From the NCBI GenBank assembly GCA_002405875.1, contig DHMR01000025.1, positions 1-32,490 of the forward strand: a DNA stretch of 32,490 nucleotides, written 5' to 3'. A program made the position numbers and the translations under genes. Source of the DNA: a bacterium UBA4637. Its GTDB lineage: Bacteria > Bacteroidota > Bacteroidia > Bacteroidales > Bacteroidaceae. The stretch's first letter is position 1; every line of letters begins with the position of its first letter. Positions 14,315 to 23,263 of the stretch are shown piece after piece. The notes under the pieces were generated by a model. That model saw only the letters and a program-made list of their open reading frames with translations. It made no database searches and was not told where the DNA came from.

Positions 14315-16579
14315 ATGATAAAGACTAGCATCCCTTTGAAAGTAGCCATCGGCTATAGTGTTGTTGCCATCGTGTTGATCATGGCGACATGGCTAGTCTA
14401 TAGTAACACCCAGTCTATCCTCGCCATCAACCAAGCCTCTCGCGAGTACATCCATAAGCGAGATGCCGCCGACAGTTTGATGACCCATCTGTTGAAAGAC
14501 GAGCAGACCAACCTGAAGCAACTGTCTGATGCCCTCAACAACCATGCGCAGTCCAACAACTATCTACATGAGAAGATGAATAATCTCAACAGTGGTAAAG
14601 ATTCCGTCATGGTTCACCAGAAGACTGCCCAGACCCATGAGGCGAAAAACACCACCGTAGAAGTGGTGAAAACCAAGAAAGGATTCTTCCGTCGCCTCGC
14701 CGATGCCTTCAGAAAAGAACATGCCGAAACTCTCAGCGTAAAGAAAGACAGCAATCGAGCCATCATCGACACCGTTGCCCCAGTGAACGTGGCAGAGAAC
14801 GTAGCACACATACTGGAACAGATAGACAAGAAAGAAAAGTCAGCATCCAAGAACAACCGCAAAGCCGTATCAAAGGAGATGTCCGACCTCCAAATGGTGA
14901 GTGCACAGATGGCACTCCGCTCCGCCCAGCAATTGAACGATGCCCATCAGCGCGAACGTGATTCGATGCAGCAGTCTATCAATCAGGCCATACGAGCTCG
15001 CCAGCACCTATTGTGGCAGATTAGCTTGCTTGCCGTTATCGCTATCACCGCCGCCCTCATTCTATTATGTTATATTAGGCGTGACTCGCAAAAAGAACGC
15101 ATTTACCGCGAGAACCTGGAGCATGCCAACGAGGAGATACAGCGCATCATGCAGCAGCGTGAACGCCTTCTTCTTACCATCACCCACGACATCAAAGCCC
15201 CCGCTGCATCCATCTCAGGCTTCATCGACCTGTTGAAAGACGATGTTGAAAATGAACGAGGACGCTCCTATCTGCAAAGCATGCAAAATTCAGCCACCCA
15301 TCTCTCCCAATTGGTAGCAGAACTGCTCGACTATCATCAATTGGAGAATGGGCTCATGGAAAAGCATTCCGTGAGTTTCTGTCCTCAGAAACTTGTAGCA
15401 CAATGCGTGGAAGAGATGAAGGTACAAAGCGAACAGAAGGGCTTGACCTTGGAATATGAGACGCAAGGCTGCGAGGCGTTCTACCATGCCGATGCCTTCC
15501 GCATCCGCCAGATACTCAACAACTTGGTAAGCAATGCCATCAAGTATACTGAGGTCGGAGGCGTAACCATCCATGCCCATATCCGCAAGAACACGACTCA
15601 AACAGAGACACCATTCAATCTTGTCTTGGACGTAAAAGACACCGGCAAGGGAATGACGCCAGAAGAGAGCCGACGCATCTTCCAGGCATTCACCCGCCTG
15701 GAGGGAGCCCAAGGCATAGAGGGAACAGGGCTCGGCCTGTCCATCACCAAAGAATTGACCAAGCTATTGGGGGGAAACATCCTGTTGCAATCGCAGAAAG
15801 GCAAGGGTAGCACCTTTACCATCACCATTCCGATGGGCAAATGCGAAGACGAGAAAGCAACGGAGAGCATTCAAAAGCCTCTGAGCAACAACAAGATTCT
15901 CATTCTTGACGATGACAAGCTGCAACTTCGGCTCTTGCAGGAAATGCTGCACCGCACCAATCCCGACTGCCAAGTATTTGCTTGCAACCACATCAGCGAA
16001 GCTCTTACCATCCTGCACAACGAGCAGCCCGCTCTCATGATGATGGACATCGAAATGCCAGAGATGAGCGGCATGGAGATGATCAAGCATATCAACCACA
16101 CCCACATGAAAGTGATAGCCATGACTGCACACGACACCAGCATCAAGGAGAAACTGTTGCAGGCAGGCTTCGACGACTGTCTCTTCAAGCCATTCACCAT
16201 GGCGAGTCTGTCCGAGAACACCTTGGCACATCAAGATATGTCCAACAAGCCCTCTTCCCATCGCCGCTTTGCAGACATTCTAGCCTTCGCTGGTGATGAC
16301 AAGGAAGAAGCCGAGAACATTTTACAAACAGTGAAGCAAGAGTTGGATGGTCATGTTAGCGGCATGGAGGAAGCCTTATCAGCCGATGTGTTATCTACCG
16401 AAAAGATAGGCAAGATAGCCCACAAGCTCCTCCCCATCGCCACCATGCTAAAAATGGAACATATAGAGGAGCTCAAGACTCTCTCACCCGAGCATATCCA
16501 AGAGATGAAAGCAGAAAAAATCCGAGAATACTTGCAGGTCATCATCATCGACCTGCAGAATATTCTCGGAGAAATCTAA
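14315..16579 (+). CDS. hybrid sensor histidine kinase with receiver and Hpt-like domains
   Basis: This 754-residue kinase has membrane helices at about 10-29 and 232-254. They enclose a periplasmic sensor of about 200 residues that is mostly helical, highly charged and coiled-coil-like. HisKA follows, with His291 in LTITHDIKAPAASI. HATPase_c has the N box NLVSNAIKYTE (403-413), DTGKGM (442-447) and GTGLGLSI (470-477). A receiver domain starts at KILILDDDK, with phosphoacceptor Asp578 in MMMDIEMPEMSG. The C-terminus (about 650-754) has IAHKLLPIATML with His703, as in Hpt domains. A relay His291, Asp578, His703, then Asp53 of the sigma-54 regulator is therefore possible within this locus. The final codons also contain the terminator of the opposing operon. 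Confidence 0.96.
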   Translation: MIKTSIPLKVAIGYSVVAIVLIMATWLVYSNTQSILAINQASREYIHKRDAADSLMTHLLKDEQTNLKQLSDALNNHAQSNNYLHEKMNNLNSGKDSVMVHQKTAQTHEAKNTTVEVVKTKKGFFRRLADAFRKEHAETLSVKKDSNRAIIDTVAPVNVAENVAHILEQIDKKEKSASKNNRKAVSKEMSDLQMVSAQMALRSAQQLNDAHQRERDSMQQSINQAIRARQHLLWQISLLAVIAITAALILLCYIRRDSQKERIYRENLEHANEEIQRIMQQRERLLLTITHDIKAPAASISGFIDLLKDDVENERGRSYLQSMQNSATHLSQLVAELLDYHQLENGLMEKHSVSFCPQKLVAQCVEEMKVQSEQKGLTLEYETQGCEAFYHADAFRIRQILNNLVSNAIKYTEVGGVTIHAHIRKNTTQTETPFNLVLDVKDTGKGMTPEESRRIFQAFTRLEGAQGIEGTGLGLSITKELTKLLGGNILLQSQKGKGSTFTITIPMGKCEDEKATESIQKPLSNNKILILDDDKLQLRLLQEMLHRTNPDCQVFACNHISEALTILHNEQPALMMMDIEMPEMSGMEMIKHINHTHMKVIAMTAHDTSIKEKLLQAGFDDCLFKPFTMASLSENTLAHQDMSNKPSSHRRFADILAFAGDDKEEAENILQTVKQELDGHVSGMEEALSADVLSTEKIGKIAHKLLPIATMLKMEHIEELKTLSPEHIQEMKAEKIREYLQVIIIDLQNILGEI
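16514..16569 (-). terminator. rho-independent terminator of the RagA/RagB operon, inside the kinase gene
   Basis: Read on the minus strand, CCGAGAATA pairs with TATTCTCGG and, inside a small asymmetric internal loop, TGCAGGTC pairs with GACCTGCA around a nine-base loop. The outer stem is followed by ATTTTTTC (opposite A 16515-16520). No T-run follows on the plus side, so it ends minus-strand transcripts. It lies within the last 22 codons of the histidine kinase, 77 bp beyond the phosphatase stop. Confidence 0.7.
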
Positions 16580-16645
16580 ACTTTGTATGAATTCTTGTAA
16601 TATATCTTGTATTATATAGAGAGAAATTCAACTATACGAAATTAC

Positions 16646-17719
16646 TTAGAATTTAATAGGTTTTCCTACACCTTTGTTCTGAGGGGCAAATTTAATGCCC
16701 AAGAAATTGGCTATGGTTGGAGCTATTTGATTGTTGAAATACTCGCCAGATTTCAACACCCCCTTGGCAGGTACGCCTTTTCCAAAAGCCATCAACCACG
16801 TTTGATGAGAATTCTTCGTGTAAGGACCATGGTCACGCCAAGCATTGATATCTGCATCCCCACGTCCATGGTCACAGGTAACTATCACCGTGGTTTGGTC
16901 CTTGTAAAAAGGATCATTCTGGATAAGATTCCACAAGTCCTTTAAGAAGGCATCCGTATTATGAGCAGCATCCAGATAAAGTCGATAATTGCCAGCATGT
17001 GCCCATTCATCTGTGTCTCCATAACCGATGAACACCAATTTAGGATGACGAGTTCTCATTGCCTCCATCGCATACTCATGGGTCAAGAAGTCGAATCTCT
17101 CCTCTCCCCAATACTTTGGGCACAGGTCTTGCAACTTATCCAGGTATTTCTCACGTTCCGTTGGATTCTTCGACATGGAGTGACGATAATTGGCATTCAC
17201 CTCCAATCCGCTTCGCTTCTCATTGAAGATTTCTATGAAACGTGCCCAACTACCAAAGCACAACACTGAGTTTTTGTACTCTGGGGTTTGGTTAGCTACC
17301 CCAAACACCGACACATTCGGGTTAGGCAAAGCGTCGTTGCTATGTATGTTCTCATCATCCGCATGACCGCACAAGTCCTCATTATACCCAGGATAAGAGA
17401 ACCACATCTTATTGGTGACATCCATTGTACACCCCAACTTGCGATTGCCAATAATCGTGCCATTCTTGGCGATGAAACTCCAGGTGAAAGGCATCAAAGT
17501 CTCACGACGCTCCTCTGGGGTCTCTCTCCAATAGTTGTCTTTCATCGTCTTGACATCTCCGAACTGTTTTTGGTTGATGACAAGAGAATCCGCACCCGTA
17601 AACAATTCTTGCCAACGATAGCCATCCACCGTTACCAACACCACTTTCTGTTCAGCCTTACTCAAGCTAGGCATCATCGCCAAAGCAGCCATAGCTGCCC
17701 AAAATATCTTTTTCATCAT
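16646..17719 (-). CDS. secreted alkaline-phosphatase-superfamily hydrolase
   Basis: This 357-residue protein has a signal peptide (about 1-22). It shows the metal-site pattern of the alkaline phosphatase/phosphodiesterase/phosphoglyceromutase superfamily: VTVDGYRW (Asp32), a Thr/Ser nucleophile candidate near KLGCTMDVTNKMW, GYGDTDEWAHAG (Asp...His), VTCDHGRG (Asp-His) and a last His in TKNSHQTW. It should hydrolyse a phosphate ester in the periplasm or at the surface. Members in Bacteroidetes are often labelled phosphoglyceromutase or phosphodiesterase; a sulfatase is less likely because the CxPxR motif is absent. It starts 23 bp after the SusD-like gene and is the last gene of that operon, so the imported substrate may carry phosphate. 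Confidence 0.9.
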   Translation of the reverse strand: MMKKIFWAAMAALAMMPSLSKAEQKVVLVTVDGYRWQELFTGADSLVINQKQFGDVKTMKDNYWRETPEERRETLMPFTWSFIAKNGTIIGNRKLGCTMDVTNKMWFSYPGYNEDLCGHADDENIHSNDALPNPNVSVFGVANQTPEYKNSVLCFGSWARFIEIFNEKRSGLEVNANYRHSMSKNPTEREKYLDKLQDLCPKYWGEERFDFLTHEYAMEAMRTRHPKLVFIGYGDTDEWAHAGNYRLYLDAAHNTDAFLKDLWNLIQNDPFYKDQTTVIVTCDHGRGDADINAWRDHGPYTKNSHQTWLMAFGKGVPAKGVLKSGEYFNNQIAPTIANFLGIKFAPQNKGVGKPIKF

Positions 17720-17742
17720 TTTCCTACAATTAATCTATTCGT

Positions 17743-19224
17743 CTATTTCAACCACCAAGGCATGGCAGTTATCTTGTCATTGTTTTCTCCGAACTGACTC
17801 TTCACAGCCTCCTCCACATTTTGTGTGTTATACTTATTCTCCGTATCTGGATACATCCAGCGATAAGGGATTGGGTTGTCTGCCAAATGAGCGAATTCAG
17901 GATACCCCGTACGCAGATGCTCGAAGAAAGGATCCCAACCGCCCTGGAAGAAGCTAACGCAATATTTTTGGAAGATGATGCGCTCTATCTTTTGTTCATT
18001 CGAAAGTTGGTCATCCCATTTCACTTTATCTCCCTGCAAATAAGCAGAAGCAGCCTCATCCGTCACATACTGCGAGTAATCACCTGCATAAGTATGATAC
18101 CAATCGAAAGAAGCCTTCACTCCATTCTCATAATACTGCTTGGCATCTCCTTGAATCCAACCTCTCACTACAGCCTCAGCCAATATCTGTTGCAACTCAG
18201 CATAGCCCATCAAAATAGTTGGCTCACCCGTAGGATTCGTACGATAGCGAGAATTAATCTGAGAAATCTTGCCATCACCCACAAGGTTTTTATTCTCACC
18301 ATACGGAACAGTAGGGTCTCCACCTGCATAAGCACTAAAATCAGTTACTTTTTTTCCAGCATTCGCAGCCTCATTGGTAGGCAATGCGTATAAGAACAAA
18401 CGAGGATCTTTACGCTCAGCAAGCCTATCGATAAACGTTTTATCCATGTAGAAGCCCGACCATTGAGCATTAAATTGCGGATATCGGTTGCCTTCTTGGT
18501 CGATATACGACAACTGTCCATTCTCACTATTGTTCGTAATCAGTGGAAGGCCAGCAATCTGCAGGAACTCTTGCTTAACATTATGACTGCCCACTTGTCC
18601 TTTGTGAGAAAGGGTCATCAACACCTTCAATCGAAAAGAATTGACCAGCTTCTGCCACTTCCCGGCATTTCCATTATAGATAATATCGCCGTCAATCGTT
18701 TCATTTTTAACAGCAGCCTGCGCTAGTTCATCATTTGACTCTTTCAATTCATCCAAGATGCCCACAAATACATTTTCTTGTGAATCATACTTAGGAGTAA
18801 ACTGCCCTTTGCTCTCACCTGCCAAAGATTCTGAATATGGAATATCTCCGAACTTGAGAGTCAAATTGTAGAAATAATAGGCTCTGAAAAAATGATACAA
18901 CCCATCGTATATGACCTCTCCTGTCCTATCAGACTCTTCCTTCAACTTGGTGACCTGAAGTAGTTCACTATCATAAGTACTGAAACTTCCTCTGTTCCAC
19001 TCATAGAATTGTTCAGCATTATGTCCGTCTGTCTGAACCACCATCTTGTCAGCATACATTCCACCAGTACCACGAGAAAAAGCACTCTCGCAAATATTTG
19101 GAAGAATCAACTTAGGAGATACCTCCGATGGATCATTCGGATTGTTGTTAATTTCATCAAAGCTAGTGCAAGAGCAACACAAAGCACCAACTATAGCCAA
19201 AGTCATAAATATTTTTGCTTTCAT
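17743..19224 (-). CDS. SusD/RagB-family outer-membrane lipoprotein (SusD-like_2 type)
   Basis: This 493-residue surface lipoprotein would form the lid over the SusC-like channel and capture its ligand. The signal peptide ends ALCCSCTSFDEINNNPNDPS; the lipidated residue is one of the clustered Cys16-Cys19 (Cys19, after Ser18, looks best), and the following acidic residues fit a Bacteroidetes surface-export signal. FDEINNNPNDPSEV and the helix-rich body, with GTGGMYADKMVVQTDG and YFYNLTLKFGDIPYSES, match the SusD-like_2 branch. This branch is common outside classic starch/glycan loci. It lies 18 bp after the SusC-like gene. Ligand unknown. Confidence 0.95.
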   Translation of the reverse strand: MKAKIFMTLAIVGALCCSCTSFDEINNNPNDPSEVSPKLILPNICESAFSRGTGGMYADKMVVQTDGHNAEQFYEWNRGSFSTYDSELLQVTKLKEESDRTGEVIYDGLYHFFRAYYFYNLTLKFGDIPYSESLAGESKGQFTPKYDSQENVFVGILDELKESNDELAQAAVKNETIDGDIIYNGNAGKWQKLVNSFRLKVLMTLSHKGQVGSHNVKQEFLQIAGLPLITNNSENGQLSYIDQEGNRYPQFNAQWSGFYMDKTFIDRLAERKDPRLFLYALPTNEAANAGKKVTDFSAYAGGDPTVPYGENKNLVGDGKISQINSRYRTNPTGEPTILMGYAELQQILAEAVVRGWIQGDAKQYYENGVKASFDWYHTYAGDYSQYVTDEAASAYLQGDKVKWDDQLSNEQKIERIIFQKYCVSFFQGGWDPFFEHLRTGYPEFAHLADNPIPYRWMYPDTENKYNTQNVEEAVKSQFGENNDKITAMPWWLK

Positions 19225-19242
19225 TTTATTATCAATTTCATG

Positions 19243-22200
19243 TTAGAATTTTACGTTCAAACCGACACCGAGGTATCGTGCCGTTGGATCCGCAGCTCCT
19301 GTATCCCCACTGGCATCACCACTTACATCAGGATCTACGTATGGAACTTTAGCCCAGAGGAAAGGATTATTACAGAATATTGTTGCTGTCAATCCCTTCA
19401 CCACACTTGCCTGTGGCAACAAACGATGGAAATCATAAGTCAAACTAATCTGGCGTACTTTCAAATAAGTACGACTGAAAGTGTTGGCGAAGAACTTGTC
19501 CATCTTGTCTGTCACATTAGCACGATAAGGATAGTTTTGGCACCAAGACTGCCAATCGACGGCATTGGTAAATTTCTCATATTTACGAGTGTCTTCCACA
19601 ATGTTTCCATGTACATCGTAAGAGACATCTCCACTAACCACTCGAACGGCATTTGGCACAAAGACAGGCTTTCCTGTGGCATACTCCTCGTCACGATATT
19701 TTACAGAGTTCGGATGTTTTCCACCCCACCACATCTTTGGACTCAAATTAGAATACATCAAGCCACCGATAGCAGCATTCAATTCCACTCCAAGCGTAAA
19801 ATCATTAAAACGGAAAGTGTTCTGCATGCCCAATCTGACATTTGGCTCATAATGTCCGATTTTACGAGCGTACGGATCTTTCTGTGGCTGTCCATTTGCA
19901 TCTACGATAACTCGTCCTTCTGGATCACGTTGCCATACTGTGGCATAATAAGCATCTGCACGATCTCCTTTCTTCAAGTTACCAAAATATTCCTCATCGC
20001 CATAAATCTTGGTCAACTTTCGAACACTATGGCTGGCATTCAAATTGAAATTCCATTTGAAATTCTTTCCTTGAATAGCTTTCACGCCAATGATTGCCTC
20101 AATACCATTAGTGGTATAAGTATTACCATTGATTTTTCGAGTATCAAAACCTGATGCCTGAGAAATCAACATATCCAAGATTTGGTTTGTATCCAACGAA
20201 CGATAATAGCTAAAATCTAATGATATGCGCTTACCGAAAGAAGTAGAGAATCCCAACTCTAACTGTGTTGTTTTTTGAGGTTTGATATTGGCGTTAACCA
20301 AAGCAGAAGGATAGCTAACCACCGTATTGCTTCCCCACGACAACTCTTTGTTATAAACTTGCTGTATCTGATATGGGTCTAAATCACTGGATACTGTCGC
20401 CCAAGATCCTAAGATTTTCAAATAGTCTATAAATTGAGGCATCTTAACATAGTCAGAAACAACAGAACTCAATGCCACAGAAGGATAAAAATAAGAATTA
20501 TTACCCGAAGCCAAAGTCGAAGACCAGTCGTTACGACCTGTCAAGGTCAAATAAGCATATTTTGACAAATCAAGGTTGATAGAGGCATAGATACTCTTGA
20601 TTTCTTTCTCGCTGCGAGTTCCCCATAAAGAGTTGTCTGAACTATAAGTCAAAATCGAACCCGTAGAGTTTTTCAAAGAGTAAATGCCTGGCACATTCAA
20701 GCCATCCGTCGAAGCGTAGTCGTTACGATAACGGCGATAAAAGATGGAACCACCCGCATTAACGGTCAAATTGATGTCTTCCAAGAAACTTTTAGTATAT
20801 GTTGCCAGCACATCGGCATCCACATTATCTTGGCTAACATTCCATACTTTATAAGCACCCTCACGTGAATCGCCATAGTTCAAATAAGACTTTGGTATCT
20901 TGTTCTCTGTAAGATTACGTTTAGAGCGCAACGATGCACGACCAGTGATGCTCAGTTCTGGCAATACTTGATAGCTTAATCGCAATTGACCAGTTGTCAC
21001 ATTACGACGCTCAGAATGTCTCGCCTGTGACAATGCGAAATACGGATTGTTGTACCAAGCATAATTGTAGTTTGCCTGCTTATATCCTTCCATACCAGGA
21101 ACCCACTGATGCTTTTTCAGCTCTTTGATATCAATGTCGTCTCCCATCCATTCTACGATAGAATACATGAAATTGGATGGATGATAACCATAATCAGGAT
21201 AATTAGGAGATACCACCATATTATAGTTGAGCATAGCATCCAATGTCAACTTATCAGAAAGATTGAAAGTAGAGTTAAAGTTAAGACCTCCTGTATGCAA
21301 GGATGTTGTTGGAGCCTGTCCTTTTTGATAAGCGTACTGCCCTAACACATAAACCTTAGCCTTTTTCCCCTTATAAGATAAAGACAATGTGTTATTAGTA
21401 ATGATGCCTGTCTCTAAGAATTCCTTCAAATTGTCATGCGATGTCAAAGGCATCGCAACACGTTCATAACGTCCTTGGTCGTCGTATTTTGTTCCCTTTA
21501 CACTGCCCCACCAAGGTATTTCTTCACCAGTTTGCTTGTCTCGGATAGGACTATTCCATTGAGGAGCCATATTACCGACGTCCAGCTTTGGTCCCCATTC
21601 CATATCATCGTCGGACTTACCGCCGCCTTCACCATCCCAGAAAGCATACTGTCCATTGGAGCCACTACCATATTGATGCTGTGTCTTTGGATAAGCCACA
21701 AATCCTGCCGTCATCATATCCTTGGTAGAGAAATTAATCTCTACACCTTCCTTTTCAGCCTGCTTTGTAGTAATCATGATAGCACCATTCTTACCTCTAG
21801 CACCATACAACGCCGAGGCAGCCGTTCCTTTCAAAACATTGACACTTGCAATGTTCTCACTTGAAATATCAAACATGTCCGACTCGATAGGCACGCCATC
21901 TAATACAATCAAAGGAGTGCGACCACGAAGGGAAAAGCTAGGTGTCTCAAACATACTAGAAGGTACAGAAACTGTCAAGCCCGCAACTTGACCTTGCAAT
22001 GAAGAACCAACGTTCATATTGCCTTGAGCAGCCAACTCCTTGCCTGATACCTGCTGGGTAGTATATCCCAACTTCTTTTTCTCTTGCTTAATACCAATAG
22101 CAGTTACTACGACCTCATCAATATCCTGAACATCCGACTCCAGCATCACATCCATGTTGGCATTAGAAACCTTCATCATCTTGGTTTTGTCACCAAGATA

Positions 22201-22410
22201 TGTAATTTCCAACGTTGCATTTTTACCTGCTTGAATTGTATAGTTACCATCAATATCCGTTACTACAGCTACATCCGTACCCTTTACTCTTACAGTGGCA
22301 CCAGCCACAGGTCCCATCTTGTCTGAAACCTTACCTGTAACCTTCATTGATTGTGCAAACAATGATGTGCTCACACACAATGAGCACACTAGCACTGATA
22401 ATTTCTTCAT
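19243..22410 (-). CDS. SusC/RagA-family TonB-linked outer-membrane receptor
   Basis: This 1055-residue outer-membrane transporter is energised by TonB. Signal peptide is about 1-20 (ending FAQ). A carboxypeptidase-regulatory-like domain covers about 22-92 (VTGKVSDKMGPVAGATVRVK, then DIDGNYTIQAG). A TonB box-like VDEVVVTAIG lies at about 97-107, then the plug (LQGQVAGLTVSVPSS, IVLDGVPIESDMFD, GTAASALYGARGKNGAIMIT) and a 22-strand barrel ending in the aromatic LGVGLNVKF. It has no STN domain, so it is a transporter without sigma-factor signalling, unlike the broken receptor at 1-513. It forms a unit with the SusD-like gene downstream. Length is normal and the frame is intact. Confidence 0.97.
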   Translation of the reverse strand: MKKLSVLVCSLCVSTSLFAQSMKVTGKVSDKMGPVAGATVRVKGTDVAVVTDIDGNYTIQAGKNATLEITYLGDKTKMMKVSNANMDVMLESDVQDIDEVVVTAIGIKQEKKKLGYTTQQVSGKELAAQGNMNVGSSLQGQVAGLTVSVPSSMFETPSFSLRGRTPLIVLDGVPIESDMFDISSENIASVNVLKGTAASALYGARGKNGAIMITTKQAEKEGVEINFSTKDMMTAGFVAYPKTQHQYGSGSNGQYAFWDGEGGGKSDDDMEWGPKLDVGNMAPQWNSPIRDKQTGEEIPWWGSVKGTKYDDQGRYERVAMPLTSHDNLKEFLETGIITNNTLSLSYKGKKAKVYVLGQYAYQKGQAPTTSLHTGGLNFNSTFNLSDKLTLDAMLNYNMVVSPNYPDYGYHPSNFMYSIVEWMGDDIDIKELKKHQWVPGMEGYKQANYNYAWYNNPYFALSQARHSERRNVTTGQLRLSYQVLPELSITGRASLRSKRNLTENKIPKSYLNYGDSREGAYKVWNVSQDNVDADVLATYTKSFLEDINLTVNAGGSIFYRRYRNDYASTDGLNVPGIYSLKNSTGSILTYSSDNSLWGTRSEKEIKSIYASINLDLSKYAYLTLTGRNDWSSTLASGNNSYFYPSVALSSVVSDYVKMPQFIDYLKILGSWATVSSDLDPYQIQQVYNKELSWGSNTVVSYPSALVNANIKPQKTTQLELGFSTSFGKRISLDFSYYRSLDTNQILDMLISQASGFDTRKINGNTYTTNGIEAIIGVKAIQGKNFKWNFNLNASHSVRKLTKIYGDEEYFGNLKKGDRADAYYATVWQRDPEGRVIVDANGQPQKDPYARKIGHYEPNVRLGMQNTFRFNDFTLGVELNAAIGGLMYSNLSPKMWWGGKHPNSVKYRDEEYATGKPVFVPNAVRVVSGDVSYDVHGNIVEDTRKYEKFTNAVDWQSWCQNYPYRANVTDKMDKFFANTFSRTYLKVRQISLTYDFHRLLPQASVVKGLTATIFCNNPFLWAKVPYVDPDVSGDASGDTGAADPTARYLGVGLNVKF

Positions 22411-22434
22411 AATCTTTTTACCTTAAATATATCT

Positions 22435-22947
22435 TTACTTCAAAATAACTTTTGAGAACAGAGCTACAAGCTGCTTATAGTCTTTTTTGCTGTTTCTCAA
22501 AGCCTTCTCAAATGATTTACTATCCTCAGAATAGAAGGCGGAAATAGCTACATCCAGCACCTTATTCATCTGATTGGTTGCCTCGTCGCATGAAATCTTA
22601 TGATCTTTCATATCATCTTCCAAGCCCTTGGATACTTTTCTTACAGCGTTGAACAAGTCACCTTTCTTGATGACGATACGTGTAGTAGGGTCACCAGGAA
22701 CCACTGGGATGCGCTTCACGCAAAGGTTTTGCAATTGCTCATACAGGAATGCGGTCTGCTTTCCAAACTCAGCATTGCCTGTAATTTGCTCCAGCTGTTG
22801 CTCTGTAGGTTGAGCAACACTATAAATAAACTCAAAAGAAGGAACTGTAGCAGTTGTATTTTCGGTTCCAGTCTCTCTTTCATTTCCTGCGAATGCTGCC
22901 ATACTAGACAACAAGCACACTAACATCAAAAATTTAAATTTCTTCAT
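22435..22947 (-). CDS. unknown secreted protein, first gene of the RagA/RagB operon
   Basis: This 170-residue protein has a clear signal peptide (about 1-20, ending AFAG) and no lipobox Cys. The mature part begins with a Thr/Glu-rich stretch and then is mostly helical and charged, with two Cys (about 75 and 120) that could form a disulfide. I do not recognise a family. It lies 24 bp ahead of the SusC-like gene, behind a TAnnTTTG box, so it is probably co-transcribed and expressed first. An accessory binding or chaperone role for the transporter is possible but not shown. Confidence 0.85.
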   Translation of the reverse strand: MKKFKFLMLVCLLSSMAAFAGNERETGTENTTATVPSFEFIYSVAQPTEQQLEQITGNAEFGKQTAFLYEQLQNLCVKRIPVVPGDPTTRIVIKKGDLFNAVRKVSKGLEDDMKDHKISCDEATNQMNKVLDVAISAFYSEDSKSFEKALRNSKKDYKQLVALFSKVILK

Positions 22948-22980
22948 AACAGTAAATTTCTATCTCTTAGTTTACGTGTG

Positions 22981-22988
22981 CAAAAGTA
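22981..22988 (-). promoter_or_regulatory. putative -7 box for the RagA/RagB operon
   Basis: TACTTTTG on the minus strand fits TAnnTTTG and lies 33 bp before the ATG at 22947. No TTG is visible at -33, which may indicate dependence on an activator. Confidence 0.45.
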
Positions 22989-23085
22989 CAACATCCATGT
23001 TGCGGAAAGATTACTCAGAAATTGAAAGAATGCAACAATACGACTGCATTCCTATTACAAAACACATACCCGATATATAAATAGG

Positions 23086-23250
23086 TACGGGTACATATAA
23101 ATATAAGTATATACGTGCAAGCCTACAGATATATACGTGTAAGCTTACACATATACTTGCATCTGCTTACGGAACTACTTGCGTAAGCTAACGGAACTAC
23201 TTGCGTAAGCTGATGCAACTACTTGCGTTCGGCTACGCAAGTAGTTGCAT
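23086..23250. repeat. 22-bp degenerate tandem repeats ending in a perfect hairpin
   Basis: Units begin with TACKTG at 23112, 23134, 23154, 23176, 23198 and 23220, giving steps of 22, 20, 22, 22 and 22 bp. A divergent unit may start at 23086. The best-kept form is TACTTGCGTAAGCT followed by four variable bases and GAAC or CAAC. Units are themselves partly palindromic (GTGTAAGCTTACAC at about 23138-23151). The last unit runs into its inverse: GCAACTACTTGCGT (23216-23229) and ACGCAAGTAGTTGC (23236-23249) form a 14-bp perfect stem with a six-base loop. The array fills the gap between the end of a glycosyltransferase gene and the promoter of the RagA/RagB operon; the first units are more AT-rich than the last. 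There are no spacers or cas genes. Confidence 0.75.
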
Positions 23251-23263
23251 TTGAAGGGGGGCA

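Noticed and set aside
16522..16569. The hairpin as a plus-strand terminator of the histidine kinase
   Set aside because: It lies inside the coding frame and no T-run follows on the plus strand; the T-run is on the minus side.
23112..23250. Possible CRISPR array
   Set aside because: The 22-bp units abut directly, with no unique spacers, and no cas gene is present; it is a tandem repeat.
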